64,000 nt of DNA from Petrosia ficiformis (GCA_947044365.1 OX345636.1:40032191-40096190), one strand, 5' to 3'; counted from the stretch's first letter, positions 10,337-22,030 are shown. Numbers and translations are program-made. Notes: generated by a model not told the origin, from the letters alone.

Positions 10337-10509
10337 TTAGAACACACTTGACAGTGCATTGTGTGTTTCAATGCAGCACTTGGGCTGTCAATAAAGGTCT
10401 CGTTTAAATAACGCACTCGCCTTCGGCTCGTGCATTATGTAAACTCAACCTTTATTGACCCGCCCTCCTGCTACATTAAAACACGTAATCACGGTAAAGT
10501 GTGTTCTAA
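10337..10509. mobile_element. Nested palindromic element inside duplicated segment (copy 1)
   Basis: Outer 13-bp perfect arms TTAGAACACACTT (10337-10349) and its complement (10497-10509) enclose a second perfect 12-bp pair GTCAATAAAGGT (10387-10398 / 10448-10459). Inside that is a third, weaker pair around a GC-rich centre CGCCTTCGGCTCG. This nested inverted structure recurs at the matching place in copy 2 (about 11699-11871). It looks like a small MITE carried inside the larger repeat. Confidence 0.5.
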
Positions 10510-10660
10510 CTATTACATAAAGACCAAAATAACAGTACCATGTCAAAACATGACAATAGACAGACCACACTTCTACGAATAATTAATGAGCAAAAACATC
10601 TGTACCTTGCTTTGCTTTATCTGCAATCTGGTGATGACAATAGTTGAAGTCATAGGTGCA

Positions 10661-10853
10661 TAAATGTCCCCAAGAAAAGCAGCTTAAAACAACAATGTAA
10701 TTATACAACTGGAAAACAAGGTCAGGTAAACACCCCGAAGCCATATTATATATATATATTACATATATAATAGACTATATATTACATTATAATTATGTAT
10801 ATATATATATTTATATCCCATTGCTAGGTGGTTGCTAAGATTATAATGGTTCA
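10661..10853. other. Spacer between the two 1.18-kb copies
   Basis: Unique AT-rich sequence with TATATA runs (10745-10812). Nothing coding seen. Confidence 0.5.
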
Positions 10854-11098
10854 ATCAACTTGCTAATGCATTGTGGTCAGTGCAATATCTGTTAGTTATT
10901 GCACTGTGGTTTGATAATGAATGATAAATAATGAAACCATAAACTAAAAGAAGTGATAAAGTGATAAACAAGTTTGAATAACAGTAGCAGACAGTCGCAC
11001 ATATATATATCATCTCATATTTCATGCGTATAGATACGTACATATGTACATACATACATACATACATACATACATGCATACATGCATACATACATACA

Positions 11099-11161
<63 letters not shown>

Positions 11162-12022
11162 GTACATACATGTGTACATACATATATATATATATATATA
11201 CATGTATATATAATTATATATATATATATATATACAGAATCTCATATGATCTCATAACTCATAAATAACTGTAACTTTATCTGACCAAACCTAATTTAAT
11301 TGAATCATTGTGTAGCCAAGCAGTTATCTGGTAATAAAAAAACAAATACATATTTGCTTCAAGTATAATTGGCATAAATTATTGTTATGGTATTGGCATG
11401 CAGGAAACCGTAATATCTATATATATTTACACTACGCCTTGTGACTTTTTATTACCAATAAATGATTAAGTACAAAGCTTTTCTGAGATATACATGTATA
11501 AGCACAATACTTGATAGTATTGCTGATCATGTGACCTGTGGCCAATCAGAGTGTAGACAATGCGTCACGTGATTGAACATTAAATCACTTATTGCACACT
11601 TTTGCGTGCAATAAGTTAGTTATTGCACACTTTGCTCACCTCTACTAACGAAGCAGCTCCAACAACAGTGGTAGTTTACCAGGTTGTCAATAAATCACTT
11701 AGAACACACTTGACAGTGCATTGTGTGTTTCAATGCAGCACTTGGGCTGTCAATAAAGGTCTCATTTACATAACGCACTCGCCTTCGGCTCGTGCATTAT
11801 GTAAACTCAACCTTTATTGACCCGCCCTCCTGCTACATTAAAACACGTAATCACGGTAAAGTGTGTTCTAACTATTACATAAAGACCAAAATAACAATAC
11901 CATGTCAAAACATGACAATAGACAGACCACACTTCTACGAATAATTAATGAGCAAAAACATCTGTACCTTGCTTTGCTTTATCTGCAATCTGGTGATGAC
12001 AATAGTTGAAGTCATAGGTGCA
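10854..12022. repeat. 1.18-kb duplicated segment, copy 2
   Basis: Direct-orientation partner of 9480-10660, starting ATCAACTTGCTAATGCATTG and ending CATAGGTGCA in both. It includes its own tetranucleotide microsatellite (11032-11236) and the nested inverted repeats. Very few substitutions separate the copies, so the duplication is recent relative to the decayed elements nearby. Confidence 0.85.
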
Positions 12023-12094
12023 GAAACTAGTTGGTGGTGAGGGGTGGGAGCAATGGATTTCTAAATGTAAGAAAAAGATGAGTCCCTATGATTA

Positions 12095-12350
12095 TTTTGT
12101 GGAGACTGATAGTAATACACTGATAATCAGATTGGTAATTGGTATCAGTTCTTATTGGCAATTATTTCAAGTATCAGTATCACTTATTTCTGAAAGATGT
12201 AACCGATATCATAATAAGGTTAGTAATAATATCATTTCTTTTGACTACAACATCATTAATTGCTTGTATGATAGCCAAGTATTGAAAAATTGCTGATTTT
12301 CACTGAAAGCATCAGAAACCAGAAGGTAGATATAATATCGGATTAGTCAG
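12095..12350. mobile_element. Decayed hAT-like MITE sequence (probable)
   Basis: Repeated TATCAG/CTGATA and CCGATATCA-like strings resemble the interior of hAT-type MITEs such as the one at 13568-13678. No clear termini. The 92-codon frame across it (12018-12296) has no recognised family and probably arises by chance. Confidence 0.3.
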
Positions 12351-12606
12351 TTATCAGTACTTATACCACGGTGCGTGGGCGATCACCATGGTAACCTTTG
12401 ATGTACCACGGGAGATATATGCCCATAACATGCCTGTATACAGGGAGATTTAGTGTCTAGCCACTAAGTCATATTTTCACAGTTCTACAGTAAACGCTAA
12501 TTGGTATAGTACTATGGTTTCTACTTGACAGCAATGATATCAAATGTGATTTAATTGCATACTTTTGTGTTACCATGGTATAAAATACATATAGCCCTAG
12601 TTGGAA

Positions 12607-12684
12607 GGCATATAACACCCTTGAGATAATTGTCTGGGGCTACACCCTCGACCAATTATCAATTATCTCGGGGTGTTATATGCC
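12607..12684. mobile_element. Fold-back MITE (family 2), copy 1
   Basis: Arm 12607-12631 (GGCATATAACACCCTTGAGA..) pairs with arm 12661-12684 with one short indel. The same motifs (TATAACACC, CCCATAAC, AGATAATTGGT) occur near 12410-12450, 14345-14623, 14810-14840 and 22815-22840, marking a local family. Confidence 0.5.
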
Positions 12685-13567
12685 CATAACTGCCTATATC
12701 CTATACATATCTGAAGTAATTATCAGTTTACCTAAATGTAAAATCTCTTATCAGTGCATTACCAAAAACTAATAATCATTGCTGACATTCCCGAGTCTGA
12801 AACCTATTATAGTTATTTGTTCTTCCATTTTTCTTAGTTTTTAGAGGCTGTTTCAACTTCACAGCTAGCAATGAATGATATAGCATTAACTAATGCTAGA
12901 TAAATTTGCCTACCGAAAATGAGTAGCCATATTACTGATGCGACTTTAGTAAGGTCTGAGGTACTGAAGGAGAACCAATACTTAAATAGGCTCAAACCTA
13001 AACATTTCAAACTTTGTCCATTTTTGAATAAAACAATGTAAATAGTACAATTTCGATATTTACTGACAGTGCAGTTATCATGTGGACAAGTTTAGCATTG
13101 TAACCAATTATTATAGCAATTTCTAATGTAAACTACACATGTAGTTCGTTCATCCCTTATGACATCCATCTACAATCTCTTCGCCTATCCATCAATCCAT
13201 CCATCTATCTATACACACATTCAAGGTGATACAACAGGAATACTCTAATAACATAATATTAGCTTTATTATTATACATACATAATGAAAACTGACCAGCA
13301 TTTAAAAAGAAATGAAGTAGGACATCTCTAATTTGTACACTTTAGATTTTAGTCAAGCATAGCTATATTTTTTTTAAATATCAATGCAAATATCAATTTC
13401 TTATTGAGTATGAACATGTATATATATATAAGTATAATAATACTTCAACTCAGAAAATATCTTTTATTAAACTAAATGTTCCTAGAACACATACAATATG
13501 CAAATAATGCAATACTGCATAATATTAGCTTAGTCACTACAGAGCAAGAGAATATCTTCATTTTTAG

Positions 13568-13678
13568 TAGTGATGCACCAATAAGATATTTTATCCTTAT
13601 TCCAATAAACCAATAACTACTTTAGACATGTACCGATAACTGATACCAATTACTGATCCGATTATTGGTGCATCACTA
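13568..13678. mobile_element. Small hAT-like MITE (111 bp)
   Basis: Perfect 17-bp terminal repeats TAGTGATGCACCAATAA at 13568 and its complement ending at 13678. The flanks ATTTTTAG and GTTCTTAG match at 6 of 8 positions, in keeping with an aged 8-bp target duplication. Confidence 0.7.
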
Positions 13679-14001
13679 GTTCTTAGACTCTCCATCACAA
13701 TAACACGATACTATAAATAATTATTATGAAGGGCATGACTGACCAAAAAATGGTAGATTATTCTAAACAGATGATAAGAAAACAGAGGAATTGTGGATAC
13801 AGTGGACTGCATTGGCCACTTCAAGGTATGCAGACGTTCTTCTATCACTAATTTAGAGCTTTTCAACAATGTTTAAAAGATGTATGAACTATAGAAAGTC
13901 TTTTTCCGATATGTGTTTTTGTTCATAGTCAGACAGATAGACAGACAGACAAACAGAACTAATCACTTAACCCATTGCACAGAATACTGCATGGTGTAAC
14001 T

Positions 14002-14307
14002 TAGGGATGGGCAATATTTTGATTATTGTGATAATCGTGATTAAAATTTCCTGTGATAATCATATCGTCTAAATATTGCCATATCGTGGTCACAAAAATA
14101 ATGATTATTGTGCCATAACTTCGGGTTTTCAGTACTATCACATCTAAATCAGTTTTTCAACACCGTTTACTCAACAAATAAAAAGGTATCAATTTGATTG
14201 TTAAATGAAATCTACATACATATGTAAGGTAGTCAATAATCACAATAATCGTGATACTTGCACAGATAATAATCATTGACTCATATTTTCATAATTGCCC
14301 ATCCCTA
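14002..14307. mobile_element. hAT-like MITE (306 bp) with 8-bp target duplication
   Basis: Ends TAGGGATGGGCAAT and ATTGCCCATCCCTA are perfect 14-bp inverted repeats. Flanks GTGTAACT (13994-14001) and GCGTAACT (14308-14315) match at 7 of 8. Interior rich in GATAATCGTGAT-type motifs in both orientations; no coding capacity. Confidence 0.8.
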
Positions 14308-14491
14308 GCGTAACTACCATACCAATCGTTTATGAATAAGTAATGTATCTCCCTGTCTGGAGCATATAACATCCTGTGAAAGAATGTGATATAATTGGTC
14401 ATTGGCGTAGCCCAAGACTGATTTACTCGAGAATGTTAATTGCATTCTTTTCATAAATTTTAATGATCACCAGGTATGCATTGTAAATCAG

Positions 14492-14623
14492 ATATCTCCC
14501 TGTCTGGATGTGGTTATGGGCGTATACATGTAACTCCTGCAAGATAATTGGTTGAGGGCTAGCCCAAGACCAATTAACTCAAGAGTGTTATATTCCCATA
14601 ACCACCTCCTGACAGGGAGATAT
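14492..14623. mobile_element. Fold-back MITE (family 2), copy 2
   Basis: Arms 14492-14520 (ATATCTCCCTGTCTGGATGT..) and 14595-14623 are complementary at 27 of 29 positions. A half copy with the same CTCCCTGTCTGGA start lies at about 14345-14448. Confidence 0.65.
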
Positions 14624-14649
14624 TTGATTATACTGTACCTGATGATCAT

Positions 14650-15149
14650 TAACACTTGTCAAAGGAATGTAATTAAGGTTTCCTTAGTCTTTACAAATGA
14701 TGACATTGAGGAGACTGACTAAAAACATACATTTAGTCCATTTAAATTATTTATGTAGTAAACACTGGATACAGGTATTCTTTTATGTAAACTATAAAGA
14801 GGTTATGGGCATATAACTACCTCCAGTATATCAAAGGTTACTATGGCAATCTTCTATGCCCCATTGTATAACCATGTATATACCAAAATGTGAGCATATC
14901 AAAGTAGAAAAGTAGTTTGGTTATTTATCAATATGATTACCTCTATTGCCAAATAACAGGCTGAAAATTCTAGTTTAGTCATATCGTGCTGTTACTAGGC
15001 AAGCAACTGAGTAGCTATAATAAAATAATGTGATTGTGAGATTCTGTTGTTTGTAGATAACCACTTGGAGGTACTCTATGAAACATGATATATAACAAGT
15101 GGACTTCACATAATTGTTTGCAATACATTGAAATATTCAATATAATATA

Positions 15150-15181
<32 letters not shown>

Positions 15182-17100
15182 CATGTATAATAATAAAAAA
15201 CATTTTAAAAATTGAAAGCTATCTTGTTCCTGTGCTTTTTCGGTTTTGATATATATCCCTCCTACATTTTTTTAAATGTTTTTTTATTATTCTTGTTTTG
15301 ATTCTGTTTTTAAATAACTCAGTGAATTGTTGATCAAATATGTGATGACTATTCTGTTTCATTGACAGCATTGATATATATAATTTTAATATACTGATTA
15401 ATCAACTTAATAAAAAATAATTATTATGAATTAGTGGCATAATTGTGATGAAATTTCTTATCTGACTGTGATCAACTAACGCATTAATACAAAAGCACAT
15501 ATACTATTTGCACATGTACAGTTCTGGGTATACAAATTTTGCTTAAATATTCGAAGTGTTACTATAATTTTAGTGTTTATTCTACGTATATTGGCTGAGT
15601 AAATACATATAATACTTTATACAACTGAAATGCCAATTCTAGCTGCCCGCGTAACAACTAAAAAGAATTGGTTGTGGCAATGTCCACCCTTGGTTTCAGT
15701 TCTGACATCTTCTAAAAATATTGTAAGTGGAAATTCACGTAGTACTAGCTTCTATAGTGTTATGCGCTTGTAAGTTTTTGTTGATCATGTTCATGATGAG
15801 TATTGTCTTTCTCTTATAATATCATTAAGCATTCCAGTGTTAATTACACTTATTATCATACTTATATATAGTGTTCCCAACAAGCACTTTCCTTCCCACA
15901 GTGAGAATAATCAGACAGTTTAAGATTGGAAGCAACAAGGTGACAAGTGTCAAAGGTACAAATGCACAAGCACAATTTGAGCTTTCCTTGTAGTCCGAAT
16001 AATTATTAAAAATTGCATACAATCATAAATGACATTTCTGCAGTGGTCTTCACTCGTAGTACTTGAAGATATCACCTCAACACATGTAGACCAGATTTCA
16101 CTCTGCATGCAGTTGGAATGGTACTTACATAATGTAAATCATTGTGATGGTTCAAAAAATATCATTTATCAGGTATATTATTTAATAATATAAAGATGTT
16201 TGCCAGTTTCGCCACTCGCCGGCTGTTTATTTTATAGACGATCTACAATGTACTGTTGGTTGTAACACATTTTAGAGCAAAAGGTATGAGTGTATCAAGA
16301 CAATCTATAATTATAATCAGCAAATGTTTATATACTAGTATTAATACTTGTCAGTAGCCTATGTTTTAACACCAGACACTGGGGGCAGTATGACTTATAA
16401 CAATGTTTAGCATTGACTACTGTATTAAGATTGTATAATAGTATGTTACAAGGAGTTTATGAGCACTGCAAAGCAGTTCGAAGAAGCGTCAAACTGCACT
16501 TTCAGCAAAACTCCAAATATTGTCAAAAGACCAGGTTTAAGATAAGTGTTCCAGTGGTAAGTGGGTAGGGAATTATTAGAATCAGTCAAGAAAAGAATGT
16601 TGAAAGAACTCATGCAAAAGAACAGTCAAACCATAGTATGAAGCAATTTCGTCTAATAGAGATGAAATTGCGAACAAAAGAACCAATGCATAGATACTTC
16701 AAACTAACTGGAACACAAAATGCAAGTTCTACAAACCAAGATAAGACTCAAGATGAAAGCTGAATACGATGCGGTTTCAAATCCTGCTCCAGGTAACAAA
16801 CTAATCATCTTGTGCTTAACTCATTAGAGATATTGCTTTTGTCATTGTCTATTAATAGTCCTTTTGTATACCATATAAAGTACTTTGACACTTTTGTTAG
16901 AGAGCTTGGTAGCACTTATACTTTGCTGACTATATTAGTATTGCTTCTGTCTGGAAAGAAGTGGGGGGTATCATGTACAGACTACTTCTGCTTATATTGT
17001 CAGACACAAGATTCATTTTCATTTTAATAAATATGGAGTGCCGTTTGCGTCAAAATTATTCGCGTCTCCCGACTCAAACAACATGGATGATAACCCTAAC
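14650..17100. other. AT-rich intergenic stretch, no gene recognised
   Basis: Contains an (AT)n/TATACATA run at about 15144-15186 and a small hairpin GCAATTTC..GAAATTGC near 16645-16673. Short open frames of 60-75 codons show no family resemblance or splice context that I trust. Confidence 0.4.
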
Positions 17101-17112
17101 GATCCCAAGGCC

Positions 17113-17275
17113 TAAACTGGGGGGGCTCCGCCCCCCCAGACCCCCCCCCCCCCACCGTCGGATATACTATATCCGACGTCTGATATGATATCTCATGTCG
17201 GATATAGTATATCGGATGTCGGATATAGTATATCCGACGTCTGATATGATATTGGATGTCGGATATAGTATATCA
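17113..17275. repeat. GC-rich hairpin followed by short palindromic tandem repeat
   Basis: CTGGGGGGGC-TCCG-CCCCCCCAG forms a hairpin, followed by a run of about 14 C. Immediately right of it, the motif GTCGGATATAGTATATCC-GAC, itself palindromic, recurs about four times (from about 17157, 17198, 17219 and 17259) separated by GTCTGATATGATAT. The GC content is far above the surroundings. Confidence 0.75.
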
Positions 17276-17675
17276 GAAGGGGTAATAATGGAGCAGCCAA
17301 CACAAAACAATTTTGACTCATTTGGCACCCAATAAATAAACACTTATCCCACCTACTTAAATCACATGCCAGTGTTCTTTCATATTTGGTGCTTACATGC
17401 TTTTAAATAAATAATGAAATGATATATCTTCAAAGTTGATTGTTTAAACAATGTGGTTTGTAGGTTGGGTAATAATATCATGTAGTTTCATGGTAATTAA
17501 ATATAACAAAGAACAAGAATACACTTTGACTATGGATAGGGCCTGTACATAAATTTATATTAATCAGTACTAGGAATTCCTAACTACTAGAGCGCATATG
17601 TACGGCTTGCGTTTGAGTAGTTAATATTTTTAGAGATTTTAGCTACATTTCCTCACTTTCAGAATGAAAAAGAAG

Positions 17676-17767
17676 TTATCAGAAGATATAAAGGTTGGTA
17701 TTACACCAGGTTAGAGTCATATCATATAATATTGGAGTCGCATCAGCCCACTCCCTAGTACCACCTT
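17676..17767. mobile_element. Fragment of the 614-bp inverted-repeat element
   Basis: Matches the right-hand end of the element at 18258-18871 (AGAAGATAT...ACACCAGGTTAGAGTCAT...GAGTCGCATC..CCCACTCCC..TACCACCTT) with an internal deletion. Confidence 0.55.
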
Positions 17768-18257
17768 GATGATTGTAGAGATGATTTATAAATGTGTACT
17801 ATGACTGGCCTTCACACTATTTAACTCTTCCAGCACTGATCACCATTTGCTATGTACAGTAGTAGCCACGGTTTCCGTCATGCAATTTCATAAACCAGAC
17901 ATGTACAGCAATTAGTGATTGAATTTCATCGAATAAATAGGACAATACGGTACTTAACTGGAGTTATGTCGGCGACGTACGCGGTGGCAAACTGTCACGT
18001 GACGTAAACAAATTGTTTGCGATACGTCCGCCGCAATCGAATTAATTAGCCACACTCTTATAATAACAGGAGACCATGTAAAACCACAACTAACAGTACT
18101 ACAGTATCAATGGCTTTACAGCTAACAGTACTGCAGTATCAATTTCTAGTACTCCTGTTCATAATTTACTCAAAACAGCTGTAAGAAGGAAGATTAAGTT
18201 GAAAGAAACAGAGAAACTGTTTACTACAAGTACCAGTACTGAGTAAATGTTCTGATT

Positions 18258-18871
18258 AAGGATGTAGTCTTTTCCGTGGGCGGATGCTACTCCAATCAGT
18301 TTCTAGTCTTGCAAGCTTCTTGCTGCATACAATCTGGTTCCATTCTGTATTTTTAGGAAGCCACCCCCACCCGGGGGTATAATTATTGGGCCTAAATGTT
18401 TTCACTGATAGTTTATTTTCAGAAACAAAGCTAAACACGGACGGGTGGTGGAGGGGGCGGTGGGTGGGAAACAATGGCGGGGTAACTGTAGTTGCTCTCT
18501 GAGAAAATTGGAGTTTGATAATGTCTAGAAAGGTAAATTTTATGGTTTCAGTGAAAAGCTACAGAATTCAGCTTTCTTCAGCCTCTTGTAACTATAAAAG
18601 TAAAATGAATTTTCAGAAAACGGCTCTATTTGATTTCTCCAAATACATTGTACTTGGTGCACGCCATGATTGGTGGGCGTGGCTTTCGTGGTTTTGTACT
18701 TATTGCGATTGGAAAAATGGCGATTTCAACCATATTTCTTCAATTACAGGACAATATAAAGCTGATCAGAAGATATGAAGGCTGCTATTACACCAGGTTA
18801 GAGTCATGTTATATAATATTCTATTTTGAAACTGATTGGAGTCGCATCCGCCCACTCCCAAGTACCACCTT
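18258..18871. mobile_element. Non-autonomous DNA element with about 45-bp terminal inverted repeats
   Basis: Left end AAGGATGTAGTC...GTGGGCGGATGCTACTCCAATCAGTTTC and right end (reverse complement AAGGTGGTACTT...GTGGGCGGATGCGACTCC..) match, best in the inner 30 bp. Interior carries GGTGGGCGTGGC-type GC-rich motifs. Two overlapping 87-codon frames inside lack recognisable domains. Confidence 0.55.
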
Positions 18872-19065
18872 AAAGCTGCCTAGAACAATTTAAATTTCTT
18901 ATGTGTTCAAATAAACACTGTATAATCAATTAAAGAGATACTTGCCAGTATCGAGAACATATATACTAGCTTCTTTTCTTTGCTGGTAGAGTGTTACTTC
19001 ACTCTTTCTACAGACTTTAGGTGTAGAGCATCTATATCTGTAACACCAACTAAATGTCTGCTATT

Positions 19066-19419
19066 TTAATTAATTGCGTGGGAGTTGCACGCTCCTTCCC
19101 TGTGCTTTTTTTCATGGTCTCCTGGTATATAATATGATGACGGTAGAAGCTGTGGTTGTTTATTAGTCAAACAAAAAGCATTATAAACATACTTAGCTAT
19201 TGTAGATGATAAATAATAATTACTTGGAGACATAATAAAAATAAATTTTTCAAAGTCTGGCAAAGAGGCAAAGGATGAAGCAAATTCTATGATTTCATTG
19301 AAAAGAATAAAACATAAGCTATGATAAAGAGGACACTGCATAATGCAATATACAGAATTGGTATCAGTATGATTATTGACCATTTTCATTTCCTCTAGAA
19401 TCGGTAATGGAAAACTCAA
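19066..19419 (-). pseudogene. C-terminal remnant of a LINE-type reverse transcriptase polyprotein (probable)
   Basis: A 117-codon frame read on the minus strand includes CIMQCPLYHSLCFILFNEI, then SSFASLPDFEKFIFIMSPSN and STIAKYVYNAFCLTNKQ. This order (C..CP.Y..L, then F..L.D..K..F.M, then a helical ..KY...AF..R/TN end) resembles the C-terminal tail downstream of the RT domain in several invertebrate LINE families. No RT catalytic block is nearby, so it would be a 5'-truncated copy, the usual fate of LINE insertions. Resemblance is from pattern memory only and could be mistaken. Confidence 0.4.
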
Positions 19420-19956
19420 TAAACGTTAACTGTAGTATTGGTAGAACCCCTATAGTAGAAATGTAGTCAGTATCACCAGTTGAATTAAATTGACTGCAAT
19501 AGGTATGTGTGTTTGATATGTTGCTAGCTATGAACTATAGTCTACAGACCCACAGGAAGAAAGTAATGTAATATTATATACCATCTATAAAAGCACTGAT
19601 GATAAAGAAGAGCTTCAAAAAAGCAATAATATCAGCAAGTCATATATGGATTGAAAATGACAAAACTATATAGTTTGTTTGCATATAAATAATACAAGTG
19701 CTTACATAATGATGAGGAATCTACAGATATTCTTCTTTGAAATGTAAACATGTACTCTTAATAAAATTATCTCAATTAATTACAGAATACTTACACTTAT
19801 ATAGCTATGCTATCTGGGCATCTACACACTGCAAAACTAGAATTGTTAAAATAACAAATGTATTGGTTAGTGCAGTTGCAAGGCTTTAACAATTAGTTGT
19901 ATGTTCAGGATACACACATCTAACGCCATAGCTACTTTGTACTAATTATATTAAAA

Positions 19957-20143
19957 TATATAGAGGAGTTTTTATTTAGGAATAACCCTCCTAACGGTGT
20001 TAACTTGGCGACGAAGTCCACAGAAAGACAGACACTCTCTTTTCAGGAAACAACATGACCGCAGCTGGACTCGAACCACAGACCCTTAGATCAGGAGGCT
20101 CAAGCTCCAACCACTAAGCCATGCTGCCTCCTTAAAAAAAGAG
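19957..20143 (-). mobile_element. tRNA-derived SINE, copy 1
   Basis: On the minus strand the head begins AAGGAGGCAGCATGGCTTAG. It shows a Pol III A box (TGGCTTAGTGGTTGGAGC, 20121-20104) and a perfect B box (GGTTCGAGTCC, 20077-20067) at tRNA-like spacing. The body continues through ..CTTTCTGTGGACTTCG.. to an AT-rich TATATAT tail near 19957. It is almost identical (two differences noticed) to copy 2. Confidence 0.78.
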
Positions 20144-20175
20144 CGCCCATCAAACTGGGACTATTTGATGGGAAT

Positions 20176-20398
20176 GACTAACCACAACTTATATACACAA
20201 GTGGGTATATGGGACCGTAGTCCTATCAGTTGTGGGAAACCGAAGTTCTATTATAACCCCCTAACATAAAGTGCCGTCAGAATCCGCAGGGTGGTAAGTC
20301 CCACGAATCGACCGGAAAGACCACAATTTCCAAAGTGGACCCCTTAGGCTAGGAGGCGTCATCCCTCATTACCCAAGGCTTGGGTAATAGCCATTATG
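20176..20398. other. Unique spacer between SINE copies
   Basis: Higher GC than the surroundings (..GTGCCGTCAGAATCCGCAGGG..). No gene recognised. Contains a CCCAAGGCTTGGG palindrome near 20381. Confidence 0.4.
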
Positions 20399-20399
20399 A

Positions 20400-20586
20400 T
20401 ATATAGAGGAGTTTTTATTTAGGAATAACCCTCCTAACGGTGTTAACTTGGCGACGAAGTCCACAGAAAGACAGACACTCTCTTTTCAGGAAACAACATG
20501 ACCACAGCTGGACTCAAACCACAGACCCTTAGATCAGGAGGCTCAAGCTCCAACCACTAAGCCATGCTGCCTCCTTAAAAAAAGAG
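20400..20586 (-). mobile_element. tRNA-derived SINE, copy 2
   Basis: Direct repeat of copy 1 over 187 bp. A box complement at 20547-20564. The B box complement (20510-20520) carries one change (GGTTTGAGTCC), which should weaken Pol III initiation. Just right of it, 20597-20630 repeats the head and poly-A junction of the SINE in the opposite orientation. Confidence 0.75.
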
Positions 20587-21037
20587 GACTATTTGATTTT
20601 GATGGGCGCTCTTTTTTTAAGGAGGCAGCATTCTGTTGTGCTTCATCAAACAATAAATACCTTCAGTCTCATCTGATATAGGTCACTTAACAATATCATC
20701 CTCACTGTTTGTTTAAAACTAGTTGCTCGAGTGTGAAATAAACTAGTTGGAAATCGCCTTTTACCAACTTCTGAATTATTCTTTCAGTCTTTTCTGTATT
20801 ATCAGAGACACACATTGATGAAACACCTAAAGAAGTAACTTATAATATTGATTTCTATGTTTAATTATTTTACATTTATAATTATACATACACAATATAT
20901 ATATATAATATATATAATTATATATAATTAATAGAAGCCTGATACTGCATAATTGGGTATGACTTGTTTAATGAAGCCACAAACCATAGTGCACGTATCA
21001 AACCATGGTGCAGGTATCACATTTATAGCACTGTCAG

Positions 21038-21337
21038 CAGTGGCAGGTGTAGCTTAGGCCAAAAGTGTTTGGGGTTATTAATTATTCATGAGGGGTCTGG
21101 TCACTTAATTTAGGCTTAACGCAGTATGCACAAAATAGATTATCTTCTGTGCCCAAATTTTATTAGACGCAGAGTTATGTTTGCATTCAGTGGGTAAACT
21201 GATTGACCAGTTGTGTAAAATAACTACACTCATGTCATTTGTGTAAACTACTCACAGAAAGTTTATTAAAATAATTTCTAATACAAATAAAAACTTAGGG
21301 GGGCAATTGCCCTCCCCGCCATGTAGACCCGCCCCTG
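21038..21337. mobile_element. hAT-like MITE inserted in another repeat
   Basis: Left end CAGTGGCAGGTGTAG and reverse complement of the right end CAGGGGCGGGTCTAC match at about 12 of 15, a hAT-style CAG..GGCGG terminus. Sequence to its left (CATTTATAGCACTGTCAG) and right (CTGTCAAAAGCTTTGAAGG..) is contiguous in a related stretch at about 21470-21510, so the element appears to split a copy of that repeat. The 8-bp duplication itself is not clear. Confidence 0.5.
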
Positions 21338-21965
21338 ATTAGTCTGTCAAAAGCTTTGAAGGATACCTTCATCGTGATATATATATATTACTAGCTAATT
21401 TTAATTACTATTACTTACTTGATCTTTCATTAACGCTGTCAGTGTGGACACAACAACGACAAATGTAGCACATTTATAGTACTGTCAGATGCTTTTAAGG
21501 GTGGCTTCATCATGACATGATATTATATATATATATATATAAATATAATTATGTTTGTGTCACTTGCGCGAGTATGCGTTGCATACGCGAGTATGAGTTG
21601 TATATATACGTAGTTTAAAAAGTTGCGTCAATCCGGGTGGACGTGGCTAGGTCAATTAATGGGCGTGGCGCGTAATAGAATGCGCGCTCGAGCTGAATGT
21701 TTCAGTCACCTACAAGGCAGACAATATTTGACTGTAATAATAATTATTACAACTTTTACACAGACATTATATTATATTTGTGTGTATGTGTGCATTACAA
21801 CTTACACTCCAAGTCCTACTAGCTTACAGATTACAAGAGCAGTGTTAAAAACCAAATAAATGGGTGGGGCTAGAAATTGCCAGTCATGGGCAAGAAAGCT
21901 TAGAGCCAGCTCGAAGTTGTAGCAGCTACTACTTCAATTGTACTTCATTTCAAGCTGTGAGCAAG

Positions 21966-22030
21966 ATGAGCTGTGTTTCAGTGAACTCCTTTGCTACCAG
22001 ACATCATCTGAAAATTGTTAAACGGCGACG
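21966..22030 (+). CDS. Possible first coding exon (21 codons), unidentified
   Basis: AAGATGAGCTG gives an acceptable start context, and the frame MSCVSVNSFATRHHLKIVKR runs to a strong donor CGACG|GTGAGT, ending in phase 2. The basic C-terminal stretch could be a nuclear localisation signal. I could not assemble a convincing downstream partner exon, so this is only a candidate. Confidence 0.2.

Larger units (their letters stand above)
9480..10660. repeat. 1.18-kb duplicated segment, copy 1
   Basis: Matches 10854-12022 almost base for base outside the microsatellite; examples of differences are CATGAAACC versus CAGGAAACC and CACCACTCC versus CACTACGCC. It contains, in order, a CATA/TACA tetranucleotide tract, (AT)n runs, a GTGCAATAAG hairpin and nested inverted repeats. 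No terminal inverted repeats were found at the outer edges, so it may be a segmental duplication or an unclassified non-autonomous element. Length difference from copy 2 (1181 versus 1169 bp) seems to come mainly from the microsatellite. Confidence 0.85.

Noticed and set aside
9641..11268. Frames of Tyr-Met-Cys or His-Ile-Thr repeats on both strands
   Set aside because: Products of the CATA/TACA tetranucleotide and (AT)n tracts.
15840..16022. 60-codon minus-strand frame with a hydrophobic stretch
   Set aside because: Hydrophobic runs are common in AT-rich random frames; no splice context or similarity.
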